Shown here piece by piece: positions 10,190 to 25,815 of a DNA stretch of 64,000 nucleotides. Position 1 is the stretch's first letter; each line of letters starts with the position of its first letter. The stretch comes from Warburgia ugandensis (taxonomy: Eukaryota; Streptophyta; Magnoliopsida; Canellales; Canellaceae): contig CP141130.1 of the NCBI GenBank assembly GCA_035236585.1, positions 31,259,501 through 31,323,500 of the forward strand, read 5' to 3'. The notes under the pieces are model-generated. The model worked only from the letters and a program-made list of their open reading frames with translations, made no database searches and was not told the DNA's origin. The position numbers and the translations under genes were made by a program.

Positions 10190-13100
10190 ATATGAAGATC
10201 TACAAGAATCAAAACTATTCATCCTATGACAATCCAATCCAATAGTGGAGGGAAAATGAAGTTTAAGGAGATTTACATGTCATAAAGGGATCCCATCCAT
10301 CCAAGTCGGGGTAAGTACGATCCAATGTCTAAGAATAAAGTATTGAAAAGATCAAAACCCTAGCCACCTTTCCCTTATTGAAAAGTCAACCTAAAACCCT
10401 AAGGAAAGGAACATCTCAACATCCATCCTCATCCAAAGGTCTACATTCTTTTAGGGTTTCTAAAACCAAACACATGCACCCACATGGAAGAATATGCCTC
10501 TCCTTAGGACTTTCTAAATTTTCCCACCTCCTTTCCTTTTCTTTCATTTTCTTTCTCATCTATTTCCTTTCCTACTAAATCCTTATGTTTCCTTTCTTTT
10601 CCCTTCCTTTTTTTATTTTATCTCTTCCCATTTTCTACCACACTTTCCTCATTTTGAAAAAGATTCCTAACCCCCCGCCGCCTCTAACATCCATTTTACT
10701 ATTTTATTCTACCTCCTTCCCTTCATTCTTATGCCACCTCTTCCTTTGTCTTTCTTGTTGTTTTCTTTCCCTGCTTATTCCCTTCATCCTTTAGCCTTTC
10801 CTCTTTCTTTTCCTTTCCCTTCCCATCTTCTTCCCTTCCCTTCCATCTCCACTCCACTTTCCTCTAATTGAATTTCACACCTCTCCCATCTAGACCTTGA
10901 TTCATATTTAAATAAGTGACTTGATCTCAACCACTGAATCCTCTTAACTGCCATACTAAAAGTCCATAAATAGAAGTGTTTTAAGTGACTTAAGGATCTT
11001 TCACCTTTTCCTATAGTACAAAGCCAAAGCTAAAATAGAGGGAGGAAGATGACCTTCACTCAATCTCCCTTCAAGCCTACATGTTCAAATCCTTTGGAGA
11101 TATAGGTAGGATCTCAACCATTCCAATTCCTTTTCTTGCTTATTTTCCTCTTATTTTATCTTCCTTCTTCTTCTAGAATGCAAACACTTTGGTTTTTTCT
11201 TAAAGTACAGTAGTCATGCATCATCCACATCACATGTAGTTGTATGCATGTTTCATTTGTAGTTTTTTCGTAGCTTTTCAAGTTAATTCCTCATCTTTCT
11301 TTGCTTTGTCGTTCATGTGTAGCATAGTAGTTTCCTTCATCTTAGAGTAGTGTAGATGCATGATCATGTTTCCCTTCCATTCAATCAAGATCTACATGCA
11401 TATACATGTAGGGTTTTACACACAATCCATCAAAATTGGATGGATGCATCCTTTTCAATTTCACAAGCATGGTAGATTTTCTAGCTTATATAGGTTGCAT
11501 TCATGTTGGTTCTTAGGGAGTAAATTATGTCTCCTTAGTTTATGATTCACTTTGTAGATTAAGATTCTAGTATTACTTTCCATTTAGTTTCTTTTATTTC
11601 CATGTTTTAATCACTTTCCTAATTAGAAGTAGGGTAGTTTCTAATTTTAGATTCCTTGCTTTTTAGTTTTAGAAACCTTTCATGTTCCTTTCCATACATC
11701 TTTAGATTGCTATAGGATAAATTTAGAACCATTTTAGAAGTTAGTTGCATTCTAGATTCTTATATTTAGCACTTTCATAGATTACAAACATGCACATTCC
11801 TTATTTAGAAACTCACACTTAACTTAGTTTGACTTTCTATTTTTCATTGCATACATGCTAGGATTAGTTTAGCAACTTTATCCAAGTTAGATTCTTAGAT
11901 ATAGAATGCATTCCTAATTTAGAATTCCACGCATAGCATCATAGTTTCATGCATCATAGTCAAATAGTGTATGCATCTCATTTTTCACTATTGAATCACA
12001 CACACATACACACACTTTTGCACACATGGAACTTTCCATTCTAGGTTTGCATTTATCATGCACTCCTATCTCTTAATCTTTCAGTCTTACACTTTCTTTC
12101 ACTCTCACACACCTTCTTACCAGGTCTCCTTATCCATCCACTTTCTATTTCATGCTACGTACACCCACTTTCTAATTTTAGAATTCATGCATAGTTCATG
12201 TTAGTTAGTCCATGCATCATTACTCTTTCTCTTTTTTCTAATTTCTTTTTATGGAATTGAAATAAGGAATAGGAATTGATTCTTAGGTCTTTTATGGCAA
12301 TCATAGTACTTTCTAATTTCCTAATTGAGGTTGAGGAAACATCCAAATCCATCCATAAAGCCACCTAGATTCCTAGCTAAGGGCTCCATGTTGAAGGATA
12401 AGATTACACCATGTATCTATTCCTTGCTTTGTCTCCTAAGACTGAAATTGGTGCGTCCTAATACAATGGACACTATCTCCACTTTGTTTTCTTTTTCTTC
12501 TATTTTATGTTTAAAGTAGGAAACCTCTTCTATGTTTGCCCTATTTTATAGATGAATGACCTCTAATTCCGTCTTTATCTAAACTCCTTGAACTTACCCT
12601 CTTTCTTTTAAGAGTTTTTAGCTTAGGGAAGATGCTGTAAATTTTTTCTATTTTCATTTCCATAAATCTTATTTCTTTCTTGTGGTGGTGATTATTTAGA
12701 TAAGGTCTTAAAGCTCCTCCTTTTTTGGCTACCCTAATACTTCATTCTTAAGGAGAATTGGATAGGATTTGTTTTGGTTTGTACCATGTCAGGTTAAGAA
12801 GATGAGAACATCTTAGTGGTAACCTTAGTGCATTTAAGGTTGAAGGGAAGTTTACAAACTCCTGTTGAGTGACACAACATGAGGGCCCTACAGCAGAATT
12901 CAAGCCCAGATTTACCTTTATTTGCTTTCTTTAATTGCTTTCTTTCCATTGTAACAAATCCTTGTAATTTTTTCATTTTCTTATTAATGAAAGAGCTCTT
13001 TTTCTTTTCTTAGTTACTTTGTTCCTTACTTTAATTTTTAGTTAGTTGTACTTTTAGATTGTTTCCTTAATTCCTAGTTAGTTTGTAATTTTACAAAGTT

Positions 13101-13518
13101 TCCTTGCTTTTTAGTTAGTTGTAATTTAAGAAAGTCTCTTTAGTTTTTATTTAATTGTAGTTTTAGAAAGTTTCTTGTTTTATTTCCTTGCTTTTTTTAG
13201 ATAGTCCTAGTTTCTTAAATTGCTTTCTTTCTTAACTGGTGTTTACTTTCTAGTTGCTTCGTTTAGTTGTTTAGCTTAATGGTCACTTCTTAGATTAGTT
13301 GTGTCCTTCTTAAGTTAGTTGTTTTCTTTTTAGTTTGTTACTTATTTATTGCTTTCATTTACTTGCTTTATGTCTTTATTTTCTTCTTTACTTTCCTTAT
13401 CTTTAGTTTTAGTTAAATATAGTCCTTATTTTGAATGTTTGGCTAGCTCAAATAAGATAACCTAAATTCTAATTAACTCCATTGATCAAAGAGTCATCGT
13501 GAGATCCTTAGACAATAA
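10190..13518 (+). mobile_element. 5' LTR of Athila-like element E1 (left end truncated)
   Basis: The sequence aligns collinearly with 18610-21828, for example at AATCCAATCCAATAGTGGAG, GGGATCCCATCCATCCAAGT, the pyrimidine-rich blocks, and AAGCCACCTAGATTCCTAGC. The first ~550 bases of the 3' copy have no counterpart, so the left end is missing. The right end GACAATA abuts the primer binding site. It holds long polypyrimidine runs (10500-10860) and a ~40-bp tandem array (13030-13200). Reading frames here are by-products of the pyrimidine-rich sequence. Confidence 0.8.
13030..13200 (+). repeat. Tandem repeat of about 40 bp in the E1 5' LTR
   Basis: About four units of the form TTAGTTAGTTGTAATTTTA followed by AGAAAGTTTCCTTG, with small indels. 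The same array is in the 3' LTR at about 21466-21640, so it predates the insertion of E1. Confidence 0.6.
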
Positions 13519-13523
13519 GTTTT

Positions 13524-13541
13524 TAGCACCATTTTTAGGGA
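13524..13541 (+). promoter_or_regulatory. Primer binding site of E1 (tRNA-Asp type, decayed)
   Basis: TAGCACC followed by ATTTTTAGGGA corresponds to the tRNA-Asp-complementary site of Athila elements, TGGCGCCGTTGCC followed by GGGGA. The differences are mostly G to A or C to T. It lies a few bases after the LTR end, in the same context (AAGTTTT) as in E2. Confidence 0.65.
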
Positions 13542-14780
13542 CTTGTAATAGAGCTTAATTAAGATTTGGGTTGTAATGGTACCACTAGTCATAGATTAGA
13601 GTTGCATTTGTATACTTTCCTTATTCCTATGAATTTGATACTTCCTATCTCTTTTATGTTGGAATTTGGACATGAATGAAGTTTTAAAGGAAGACTTTAG
13701 GATAGTTCCCAATTAAATTTTTTTATTTGAGTGGGTTATAGTGAGAATGAAATTGTATTTTTTTATGTGATTCATTCATTTAAAAGTTAAAGGTTATAAT
13801 AATACCAGTCAAGGGTTGGCCATCTTAACTTGGAAGAGGAGGTGGTGTGTATATCGATCCACCTTTGTACTAGAAGACTATTTTCAGAACCCTACTATGA
13901 GACTATTCCTCCCTTCTTTCCAATTCCTAGATTAAGTTACAATATTAACTTAGTTGCATTTGAATGGTAGTGTAGAGCATATAAAAAGCATTTCCTTATT
14001 CGTTCCATTCTAGGTTTGCATTAGATTTATAGATTTTCTTGCTTAAATAGGACACATTTATTGCTTTAAGGTGCTTATATGTTGATTGAACTACATGAAT
14101 TATTTAAAACTTTAGTAAGGGCACTCAACTCCCATAAGATCAAAGGTGAATTTCATTACCACACATTGGCCCTCCTAGGTTAAACAAAACCTGACACACC
14201 CTAGCCTTCCAGCTCTTAATTAAAAATACATAGAAGAGACCTCAATAGCTTTTTGAGCTTATAAGACCCTCTTCGAAGGAGGCAGCCTACTACCACTCTA
14301 GTGGCCTCTATCTAATAATCTATGCTAGTATTTAAATGACTAGCTCTACTAGCACATTCTATGACTCAAATAGTCTATGTCTGATTGATAAGGGTACGGA
14401 GTAGTTGATTAAGATGAGGATCTAATTAGTAAGTAGTAGGATTAATCTAAATATATGAGGAGCTACCTAAGGTTAGAAATAATCTAAATGTTTCTCCCAT
14501 GAAGAAAATTCAAGAAAACAAGCCTTTCAAAATTTTGCTTAGGGTTGGGCATATTTGTTGTCCTTGTTTGTTTATTTCAAGCATTTAAGTTGCATTATCT
14601 GGTGTAGGTCTCCCCTAGACTAGGTAGAAAAATAAAAAGGTCTCTTACATGTATACAATGACTAAGTTTTGTTGTATATAAACTTAAGTTCATTACACCA
14701 TCCATTGGTGTATACATGGTCCTCAATCACTCAATCCTGATCTGGTACCTTTAAATAGAGAGATCAAACAATTTGTGAGG
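13542..14780 (+). other. 5' leader of E1, shared with E2 and H
   Basis: Non-coding internal sequence between primer binding site and gag. Blocks align with E2 (27960-28800) and H (40150-40830): a TTTGAGTG...TATAGTGAG block near 13725, GTCAAGG...CATC...AACTTGGAAG...GGAGGTGG near 13809, and GAAGAGACC followed by CCTCTTCGAAGGAGG near 14233. Such leaders typically hold RNA dimerisation and packaging signals, which is inference here. Confidence 0.6.
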
Positions 14781-16060
14781 CAAGGCCAATCCTTATTGTA
14801 GCAATGGTTGAAGAAGTAGTGGAAGTGAAACCATTATTGAAAGATTATTCTACACCATAGCATTCCTTGCAACAAATGTAGATTATTTAGACAAAGAGGA
14901 CCCACACCATAGTGTCAAGGAATTTCTTAACATTTGGTCTGCCTTTAAATAGTCTAATTTCTCAAATGACTCTATTAGGTTGAGTCTATTCCCATTTTCA
15001 CTAAAAGATAAAGATAAGGCATGGCTCAACTCTTTAGAAGTAGGATCCGTCATCACATGGGATCAACTATCTGAGAAATTCCTAAATAAGTTTTTCCAAG
15101 TCCACAAAACCAACACCCTCAAGGACGAAATCATAAATTTCCAACAAAAGGAGGGAAAACATTTCTATGAATGTAAGGAATATTGAAAGGACTTGCTTCT
15201 GAAATGTTCTTGCCATGGATTTTAAAAGTGGTAGAACATTCAATATTTTTATAAAGGTTTCAATTGTAGAACTAACATATGATAGACATCATTAGTGGGT
15301 GGGCTTTCATGACTAAAACCAATGTGGAAGCCTGAAATTTCTTTGAAACACTTACTGAGAATTCCTTGCAATGAGATTACTCTACCCAAATGAAAAGAAA
15401 TTCACAGCAACAAAAGAAAGGCAGTATCTATAAAATAGCTGTCACTCCAAATCTTTATAGTAAAATTGACATGTTGACTAGAAGGTTAGATGCTTTCATG
15501 ATGAATAGATCTTCTATGCAACCTCAATTTGAGGTATGTTCAATCTATTGTAATACAAATCACTCTGCTCTATCATACCCATCTAGCTCTAATTTCCTTA
15601 AGGTTTTTTAGCCTAACAACAATAACCCTTATTTTGAGACCTACAACACTAGATGGGTAAGACATCCTAACTTTTCTTGGTCGAAGAATACCCATCAAGG
15701 GGGTCCATAGGGGAATTCGCCTCTGCAACTTTTTCCCATAAATAATATGTCTTAGCAACAACTGCCTCCTCAACAATTTGCAACACAATAAAGGAAATCT
15801 TCTTTGGAGGAAATGTTGAACACCCTTTATGCAAGAAACTTTACAATTTCAAAACAAAACAAAATAATTTCAAAATCAAACCAAACAAACGTTACAAGCT
15901 AACTCATGGTCTATTCAAAGTTGGAGTATCAAATGGGCTAGTTCTCTACTGCTCTGTAAGATGGGGAAAATAGAAAATTCCCTAATCAGCTAGTACCAAA
16001 TCTTAACTTTGATCAAGTCAAAATCAATCAAAACTAGTAAGAATGGATGACAAGTACATA
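14780..16060 (+). pseudogene. Decayed Athila-type gag of E1
   Basis: The capsid core is clear at 14968-15186: RLSLFPFSLKDKDKAWLNSL, then TWDQLSEKFLNKFF and FYECKEY. A zinc-knuckle remnant, VCSIYCNTNHSALSYP, lies near 15532-15580, and WVRHPNFSW, a signature of Athila gag, lies near 15652-15678. Stops and frame changes interrupt the rest. Gag would form the particle that packages element RNA. It is followed within about 200 bases by post-pol motifs, so protease, reverse transcriptase and integrase are missing altogether. Confidence 0.8.
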
Positions 16061-18061
<2,001 letters not shown>

Positions 18062-20387
18062 TGATATATGTATAAATATTACACACCTCTATATTTAGAA
18101 TATTTTATCCCTACAAATTATTTAATTATTACTAATTAGGGTTAATTCTACTATTTTATAGGTCTAGGGTACTAATGAAAAAGTGCCCAAAATTACCAAT
18201 ATTACCTCAGAAAGCGTAATTTTGCATTCTAAGATACATTATGGATCACACATCAAAAATGATGTTTTGGAGGTTCAGAATGATTATTGGTGTCATTATC
18301 AAAGTTAGAGGGATCAGAAACACTATGCACAACTCCTACTCAAATCAGGGTAAAAAGGTGGAAAAATTCCAAGTTAAGTATACTTACATACATTTTGCCA
18401 CCTTAAGAAACTTATGAGAGAAGTTTAATTCAAACACAATGGAATCATATACAATGAAAGATTCTTAGAGAAAAAAAGAAGACTAAGGGCCACATGAAGA
18501 CCTTTTACTTATTTTTCCTTCCCTACTCAACCAAAGGGAGCAAATCAACCAAATATTGGATGCCTTATCCATGCAAGGTAATGAAGCACACTTGGATCAC
18601 ATGAAGAATATGAATATCTACAACAATCATGACCATTCATCCTCAAGCAATCCAATCCAATAGTGGAGAGAAAATGAAGTTTAAGGAGATTTGAATGCCA
18701 TAAAGGGATCCCATCCATCCAAGTAAGGGTAAGTATGATCTAATGGTTAGGAATGATGCATTAAAAAGACCAAAGTCCTGGCAACCTTTCCAATGTTCAA
18801 AAATCAAAGTAAAATCCTAAGGACGATCTCAAACATCCATCCTCATCCAAAGGTCTGCATCCTTTTAAGGTTTCTAAAATCAAACACATACACCCACATG
18901 GAAGAACATGCTCCCCCTTCTTAGGACTTTCTAAATTTTAAAAACCCTAGATTCCCCAACCTCCACTTTCTTTCTCATCTATCTCCTTTCCCACTTAGTC
19001 TTTATCTTTCCTTTCTTTTTTGATTTTATTTCTTATCATTTTCCACCCCACTTTCCTCATTTTGAAAAAGATGCCACCCCCCTCCAACTACCACTTACCT
19101 ATTTTATTCCACTTCCATCCCTTCATTCTTAAGCTACTTCTTATTTCATCTTTTTATTTCTTTTCTTTCCTTACATATTTCCTTCATCCCTTAGCCTTTT
19201 CTCTTTGTTTTCCTTTCCCCTCTCATCTTATTCCCTTCCATCCCTTGTCCACTTTCCTCCAATTGAATTCCATGCCCCCCCATCTAGCCCTTGATTTAAA
19301 TTTGACTTAAGTGACTTGATCTCGTCCATTGAATCCTCTTAACCTCCATGCTAAAAGTCTATAAATAGATATGCTTTGAATGACTTAGGGATCTTTCAAC
19401 TTTTTTTATAGTTCAAATCCAAATCTAAAATAGTGGGAGGAAGATCAGACTCACGCAAGCTCCCTTTAAGTTTCCATGTTCAAATCCTTTGGAGATTAAG
19501 GTAGGGTCTCAAACATTCCAATTTTTTTTCTTGCTTATTTTCCTCTTATTTTCAATTCCATCTTCTATCCTTTTCATTCACATTCTTCTAGCATGCGTAT
19601 ACTTAGGTTTTTGCTTAAAGTACATTACTCATACATGATTCCTATTACATGTAGTTGTACGCATGTTTCCTTTGTAGTTTTTCCTTAGTTTCTCATGTTA
19701 ATTCCCCATTTTTATTTGATTTGTAGTTCATGTGTAGCATAGTAGTTAATTTCATCTTAGAGTAGTGTGGATGCATGATCATTTTTCCCTTCCATCCAAT
19801 CAATATCTGCATGCACATAGGTGTAGGGTTTTACATGCAATCCATCCAAATTGTATGGATGAATTTTTTTCAATTTCACAAGCATGGTAGATTTTCTAGC
19901 TTACTTAGGTTGCATTCATGTTGGTTCTTGGGGAGTAAGTTATGTTTCCTTAGGTTATCCTTCACTTTGTAGATTAAGATTCTAGTATAACTTTCCATTT
20001 TTTTTCTTTTTTTTCTATGTTTTAAGCACTTTCCAAATTTAGAAGTAGGGTAGTTTCTAATTTTAGATTCCTTGCTTTTTTGTTTTAGAAACCTTTCATT
20101 TTCCTTTCCATACATCTTAAGATTGCTTTATTATTAATTTAGAACCATTTTAGAAGCTATTGGCATGATAGATTCTTAGATTTAGGACTTATATAGTTTA
20201 CAAACTCATGTTTGACTTAGTTTGACTTTCTATTTTCCATTGCATACATGCTAGGATTAGTTTGGAAACTTTATGCATGTTAGCTTCTTCATATAGAATG
20301 CATTCCTAATTTAGAATTCCATGCATAGCATTATAATTTCATGCATCATAGTCAAATAGTGTAAGCATCTCACTTTCCATTATTGAA

Positions 20388-20388
<1 letters not shown>

Positions 20389-20450
<62 letters not shown>
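20389..20450 (+). repeat. (CA)n microsatellite, 31 units
   Basis: An uninterrupted CA run of 62 bases. The same position in the 5' LTR (about 11996-12021) has only two short interrupted CA runs, so the expansion happened after E1 was inserted. Confidence 0.98.
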
Positions 20451-20453
<3 letters not shown>

Positions 20454-21690
20454 TTGCAGACATGGAACTTTTCATGCTAGATTTGCATTCATCATTCACT
20501 CCCATCTCTTAATTGTTCATTCTTACATTCTTTCACTCTTACACTCCTTACCATGTTTCCTTATTGGTTCACTTTCTATTTCATAATACTCCACCCACTT
20601 TCAAATTTTAGAATTCATGCAAAGTTTATGTTAGTTAGTTCATGCATCATTCCTTTCTCTTCTTTCTAATTTCTTTTTATGGAGTTCGAATAAGGAAAAG
20701 GAAAGGATTCTTATGTATTTTATTGCAATAAAAGTCCAATATAATTCTTAATTAAGGTTAAGGACACATCCAAATCCATCCATAAAGCCACCTAGATTCC
20801 TAGCTAAGGGCTCTATGTTGAAGGATAAAATTTCACCATGAACCTATTCCTTATTTATCTTCTAAGGCCGAAATTGGTGAGTCCTAATACAAGGGCTACT
20901 ATCTGCACTTTTTTTCTTTTTCTCCTATTTCATGTTTGAAGTAAGAAACCTCTTCTATGTTTACCTTATTTTATAGATGAATGAGATATAATCCCCTCTT
21001 TATCTAAACCCCTTGAAGCTATCCTTTTTCTTTAGGAGTTTCTAGCTTAGGAAAAGTACTTTAACTTTTTCTATTTCCTTTTCCATCAATCTTCTTTCTT
21101 TCTTGGGGTGGTGATTATTTAGGAAAGGTGTTAAGGCTCCTCTTTTTTGGCTGCCCTAATACTTCATTCCTAAGGATCATTGTGTGGTATTCATTTTGTT
21201 TTGTGGCATGTTGGGTTGAGGAGATGAGATCAACTCGGTCGTAACTTTAGTGTATGTTGGGCAGAAGAGAAGTGCACGAGCTCCTGTTGAGTGACATAAA
21301 ATGAGAGCCAAATAGCGAAATTCAAGCTTGGATTTGAAGGACTTTTATTTACTTTCTTTAATTGCTTTATTTCCATTGCTTAGCTAATAAATCCTTGTAA
21401 TTTTTTATTTTTTATTAATGAAATAGTTCTTTTTATTTTGTTGGTTATTTTGTTCCTTACTTTAGTTTTTAGTTACTTATAGTTTTAAATAGTTTCCTTA
21501 ATTCTAGTTAGTTGTAATTTTAAATAGTTTCCATGCTTTTTAGTTAGTTATAATTTTAAAAAATTTCCTTAGTTTTTAGTTAGTTGTAGTTTTAGAAAGT
21601 TTCTTGTTTTATTTTTTTCCTTTAATTAGATAGTCATAGTTTCTTAAATTGCTTTCTTTCTCAATTAGGGTTTACTTTCTAGTTGCTTAG

Positions 21691-21794
21691 TTTAGTTGTT
21701 TGGCTTAATAGTTACTTCTTAGATTAGTTGTGTCTTTCTTAGTTTAGTTATTTAACCTAATAGTTACTTCCTAGATTAGTTGTGTCCTTCTTAA
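21691..21794 (+). repeat. 52-bp tandem duplication unique to the E1 3' LTR
   Basis: Two copies of a unit containing AATAGTTACTTC, TAGATTAGTTGTGTC and CTTCTTA/CTTAG, starting at 21691 and 21743. The 5' LTR has one copy (about 13263-13315). Confidence 0.75.
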
Positions 21795-21828
21795 GTTATT
21801 CGTTTCCTTTTTACTTAGTTGCTTCTTG

Positions 21829-22398
21829 GAAATGCAAGACATCTCAACATTTGATCATTATATATATAGATGTACAATAGAAGAAGTACTAACTTGCCAA
21901 CCTAATTGTTTTTGAGTTACACATTTAGAAGCAAACTCCTCTAGCAAGAGCTAAATACAAAATGGAAACACTAAGATGCAATACTGCTTAGAATTAGAAA
22001 TAAGATATTTACTTATACTCAATTGTATGTCACAGTCCCACATTGGACAATATATTACAAAGTGTTCTTGTAGGTGTGCACACTTTAAGCATCCTAAGGA
22101 GTAGACACTATCTTTTCTTAATAGGCCATTCATCATGTGTAGAATGGCTTGGATAGGTTGCAAATCAAATTTGATTATCATTGATTGCTTTTAGCATATG
22201 TTACTTTGAATAAGAAATTAAGACCATTCATTTTTGTGTAAATCCAAAACAAGTTTCTAGGATTATCCAAATGAGATGATTTCTCATGGGTAACCTATTT
22301 TATATACATTTTAAAGATGAGTAGCTTAGATCTTCCAGAAAAATCATCTAAAGGTAGCATCTACCCATACTATGCTAAGGAGTTTCTACATGATTGAG
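21829..22398. other. Junction sequence between E1 and H, unclassified
   Basis: No supported gene; the 76-residue minus-strand frame has no recognisable domain. It contains CAGTCCCACATTGGACAATA (22030-22049), a motif common near the start of plant Copia or TRIM LTRs, but I find no second copy here. Part of it may belong to the H LTR if the true LTR start lies left of 22399. Confidence 0.3.
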
Positions 22399-23052
22399 TG
22401 TCCATATTTATATATGAACACCCCAACTTTTGCATTGTTTTAATGCATTTGATCAATCATTTTTCATACATAAATAGTTTATTTATCATCTAAACTTAAT
22501 TTGGTATTTTTTCAAGGTCAGATAGACATTTAGAGGTATTATGTGTTAAACCATGTAAAACAATACTAATTAAAGCCTTTTTGTATTTTGTAGGTTTTAA
22601 ATTTGAAGCTGCTAAGAGAATAAATGGTTAGATCAAGTTAGTCACCCTTTCAAATTGCCAATCGAGCTCAAGTGAAAATGAAGAATTTAGATAAGCTAAG
22701 ATGAATTTTGGATAACCCAAATCAAGTCAAGATGCAGTGGCCCATACTTCAAAAGATTGCAAGTTGTGAGGGGCTGTCAATATCATTATGAAAATAGTAA
22801 AAATCCTTATGCACGTTACCACCTTTTGCACTGCTAGTATACATGCAAAGCTAGTAAGTTTTCATGTAAGCATTCACTACCTCACCATCCTACAAAGCTC
22901 ATAAGTGAAGCTATACATGCACCACAACAAAAAGAGATGTTCCACGCTAGCCTAAAGAGGAGTCACATATTTTTACACTTTTTTGGAGTTCAAAAGAAAT
23001 GAAAGTTTGGTCATGTAAATTACACTTTTATATTATTCTTTCTCATCACATG

Positions 23053-23501
23053 TGACATACATAGAAATATTTACATATAATAGCCCTAGATTTAGTAGTT
23101 TTAATACTTGATTTTACTTAAATATCACTAGTTATGGTTTATTTCATGTTTTGCATCATTGGGGTACAACTGAGAAACTTAGTATTTTAGCAACTTAAAG
23201 CCCTAAAAGAGAATCCACCCACCCTTCAACCATTATCATAGACCTGTAGAAGTCTAGAAATTCAGAATGCCAAGGGAGTCCAATTATCAAATTTAGCACT
23301 GTCAAAAACCTAAGTACACCAATAGACTAAAACCATGCAAGATAGGGTGTTTTTATTCAAACACAGGGTATCAAGCTTCCCATGCATGCATTCCACCACC
23401 TTTGGAGAGATTCTAAGAGAAGCTAAATTAACATACCTTGAAGACACATGTGCATAGACAACCAAGCAGAACCTAGGACACACTAACAAAAGATTCTTAA
23501 C

Positions 23502-23569
<68 letters not shown>

Positions 23570-25815
23570 CAAGAAGGGATCCCACACTATGTTACTTGTT
23601 TTTGACACAAGGTAGGATATATTACAAGATTATTGACACATTTTTACATGGGTAAAATATAGTAGAAATAAAGAAGGAAAAAAACATGTAAGGGTGAAAT
23701 GCAAAAATGAGAAATCCATGGTCATGGTTCATCCTAACTTCTAAAGAGTTAAAGGCCAAGATCTATATTGCATCAAAGCTAGACTAAAAGACCAATAAGA
23801 AAATACTTAAACTAGGATAGACCATTTGGAAGAAGCTATGCAAAGAAGACCAGACTTGATTCCCATTGGTGAAGACTTTTTTAGTGGGCTGCCCACCTAA
23901 ATTCAATTAAGAACACATTTTTTACAATGGTAGAAAACTTGTTCCCTTGGAGAGAATAGAGGGGCTCTCAGATACAAATTAAAATCTGATTGGTTAGAGA
24001 AAAAAATGGTGGGTTGTGGAGATATTTTAGGAGATAGAAAATGCGTAACTCTAAGGAATGATTCTAAGGAGAAAAGCATTTATTTTCAAGTGGAAAGAGG
24101 ATGGGATAAGGAGGGAAAAAAAGAATAAAACAGAAAAATAAGGGGGATAGGGTAGATTTGAGATGTGTTTCTAAGATGATGATTCGCTAGGAGAACTAGT
24201 TAGGATCCTAATATGAGATTGAAAATAAAGAAATCTATAAAACACCCAAAGGAAGGGGATATCTAAACCATCTAAGGGTTTCCAAAATCCCTTAGGCCAA
24301 AACGTTCAAAACCATAGTGAAGGGAGGAGCCTTGGTCTTGAAGAAGAAGATGAGAAAGGATTTCAAAGGGTTTGTGTATGTAAACAAAAGAGATGTGAGT
24401 TTTAATTCTTTTCCTTGAGTTTTTGCCTTTATTCCTTCCTTTACACACCCATCTTCCATCCCTTTTATTTCATTTTTTTTCTACTACACCCACACATGAT
24501 TTTCATGACTTACCATCCCATAATCTATCCCACTATAAAGTTTCATCCCAAAATTCATCCCCAACCTATTTCTATCCATCCTCCATTCTACACTTTCTAT
24601 TTCGCCCCTATTTTTCCTCCTTACACTCTTTGATATTTATAAATTCTTCCAACTAATATTGATGTAAAATTCCTGATCATATCACTTAATCCTATACCCT
24701 ATCACACCACAAAATTTCAATGAAAAATTCATATCCTAACTATTTCTTTACATCATCCATTATTACAGCCTATTTCACAATCTTTTACACCACCCTAACT
24801 ATTTTACACACAATTTCCTTGGAATTCCACACCTATTACTTTGGATTTTATGAGTAAATTCTCCTTGGGGTTTGTTGGATATAGGGGGATGTTTAATAGT
24901 CTTGTGACATAATATGAACAACATTATTTGGAGGAATAAAGAATGGTGGTAGCACCCTAAGGAAGCATTCAAGCAGTTTCCATCGAGTAACACGATAACA
25001 AATCAGTGAAATTCTTCCTTTGCTTAGGAATTTATTTTTTTGTTATTTCTTTGGGTTGTAAAATTGTAATAGTTTATTTCTATTAATGAGAAATTTCTAG
25101 ATAGTTTGTTTCATTTATTCATAATATAATTGAATTCTTAATTAATTCTAGAATTGTATAATTTATACTTGCTAACGTAGAATAAAATAGATAAATAAAT
25201 TTTGAGATTTAATTTCCATTCAAGTGTAAGTTTTCTTGGATGAAATTATGGTGTGATTGAATGAATTTTTTATTAAGTAAAAGTGGAAATAAAAATTATG
25301 CTTAATATTATTTTAAGGAATTTAACACTTAATTTATATATTTAGTAATTTTTACATAGGAATTATCATGTAATTCCTATGGTAAAGATACCAAATATAA
25401 TAAATTAATAAAGTTTAATATGTAAAAAAATTTGATCATCTATGCCTAAAAGACAGACTATGCATTGAGTAGATATATTAACTTAGGTTAATTCTTTAAA
25501 ATAAGAATATGCCTAAAATAGAGCTTTAAGGAAAATTAATAAATGAATTATAAGAATTCCAATTTTATTGGTCATAGATTTTTTTAATCGCATTATAATT
25601 TATTCTAAACCCTATTCTTGTTTTTAATTGATGTTACAATTATCAGAAAGAATTCTTCATTTTTAAAATTAATGAATTATTACTAGGTTAAAATAGATTA
25701 AAATTGAATTTAGTTAAAATTTCTAAAAATTTTAGTCCTCATGAGATCAACCTGTATTTGCCTTGTTTATGCTATAGTGGACCTATACACTCGCGGTTAA
25801 ATGTAAAACACATCA
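23053..25815 (+). mobile_element. Solo LTR S1 with perfect target-site duplication
   Basis: Begins TGACATACATAG and ends AACACATCA, flanked on both sides by ACATG (23048-23052 and 25816-25820). The uninterrupted site is in the 3' LTR of H at 51040-51044, where ACATG runs straight into CTAAAAGACC. The end contains GAGATCAACCTGTATTTGCC, the Athila/Tat LTR signature. It is 2,763 bp with no internal region, so it is a solo LTR left by recombination. It contains a CT repeat. Reading frames in its pyrimidine-rich part are not genes. Confidence 0.85.
23505..23565 (+). repeat. (TC)n microsatellite, about 30 units
   Basis: An uninterrupted TC run of 61 bases inside solo LTR S1. Confidence 0.98.

Larger units (their letters stand above)
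18062..21828 (+). mobile_element. 3' LTR of Athila-like element E1 (right end truncated)
   Basis: Starts with TGATATATGTATAAATATTA right after the polypurine tract. From about 18610 it aligns with the 5' LTR (10190 onward). Alignment is lost at about 21828, before the expected LTR terminus, so the last ~200 bases and any target duplication are gone. It differs from the 5' copy by an expanded CA repeat (20389-20450) and a duplicated 52-bp unit (21691-21794). Non-coding. Confidence 0.8.
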
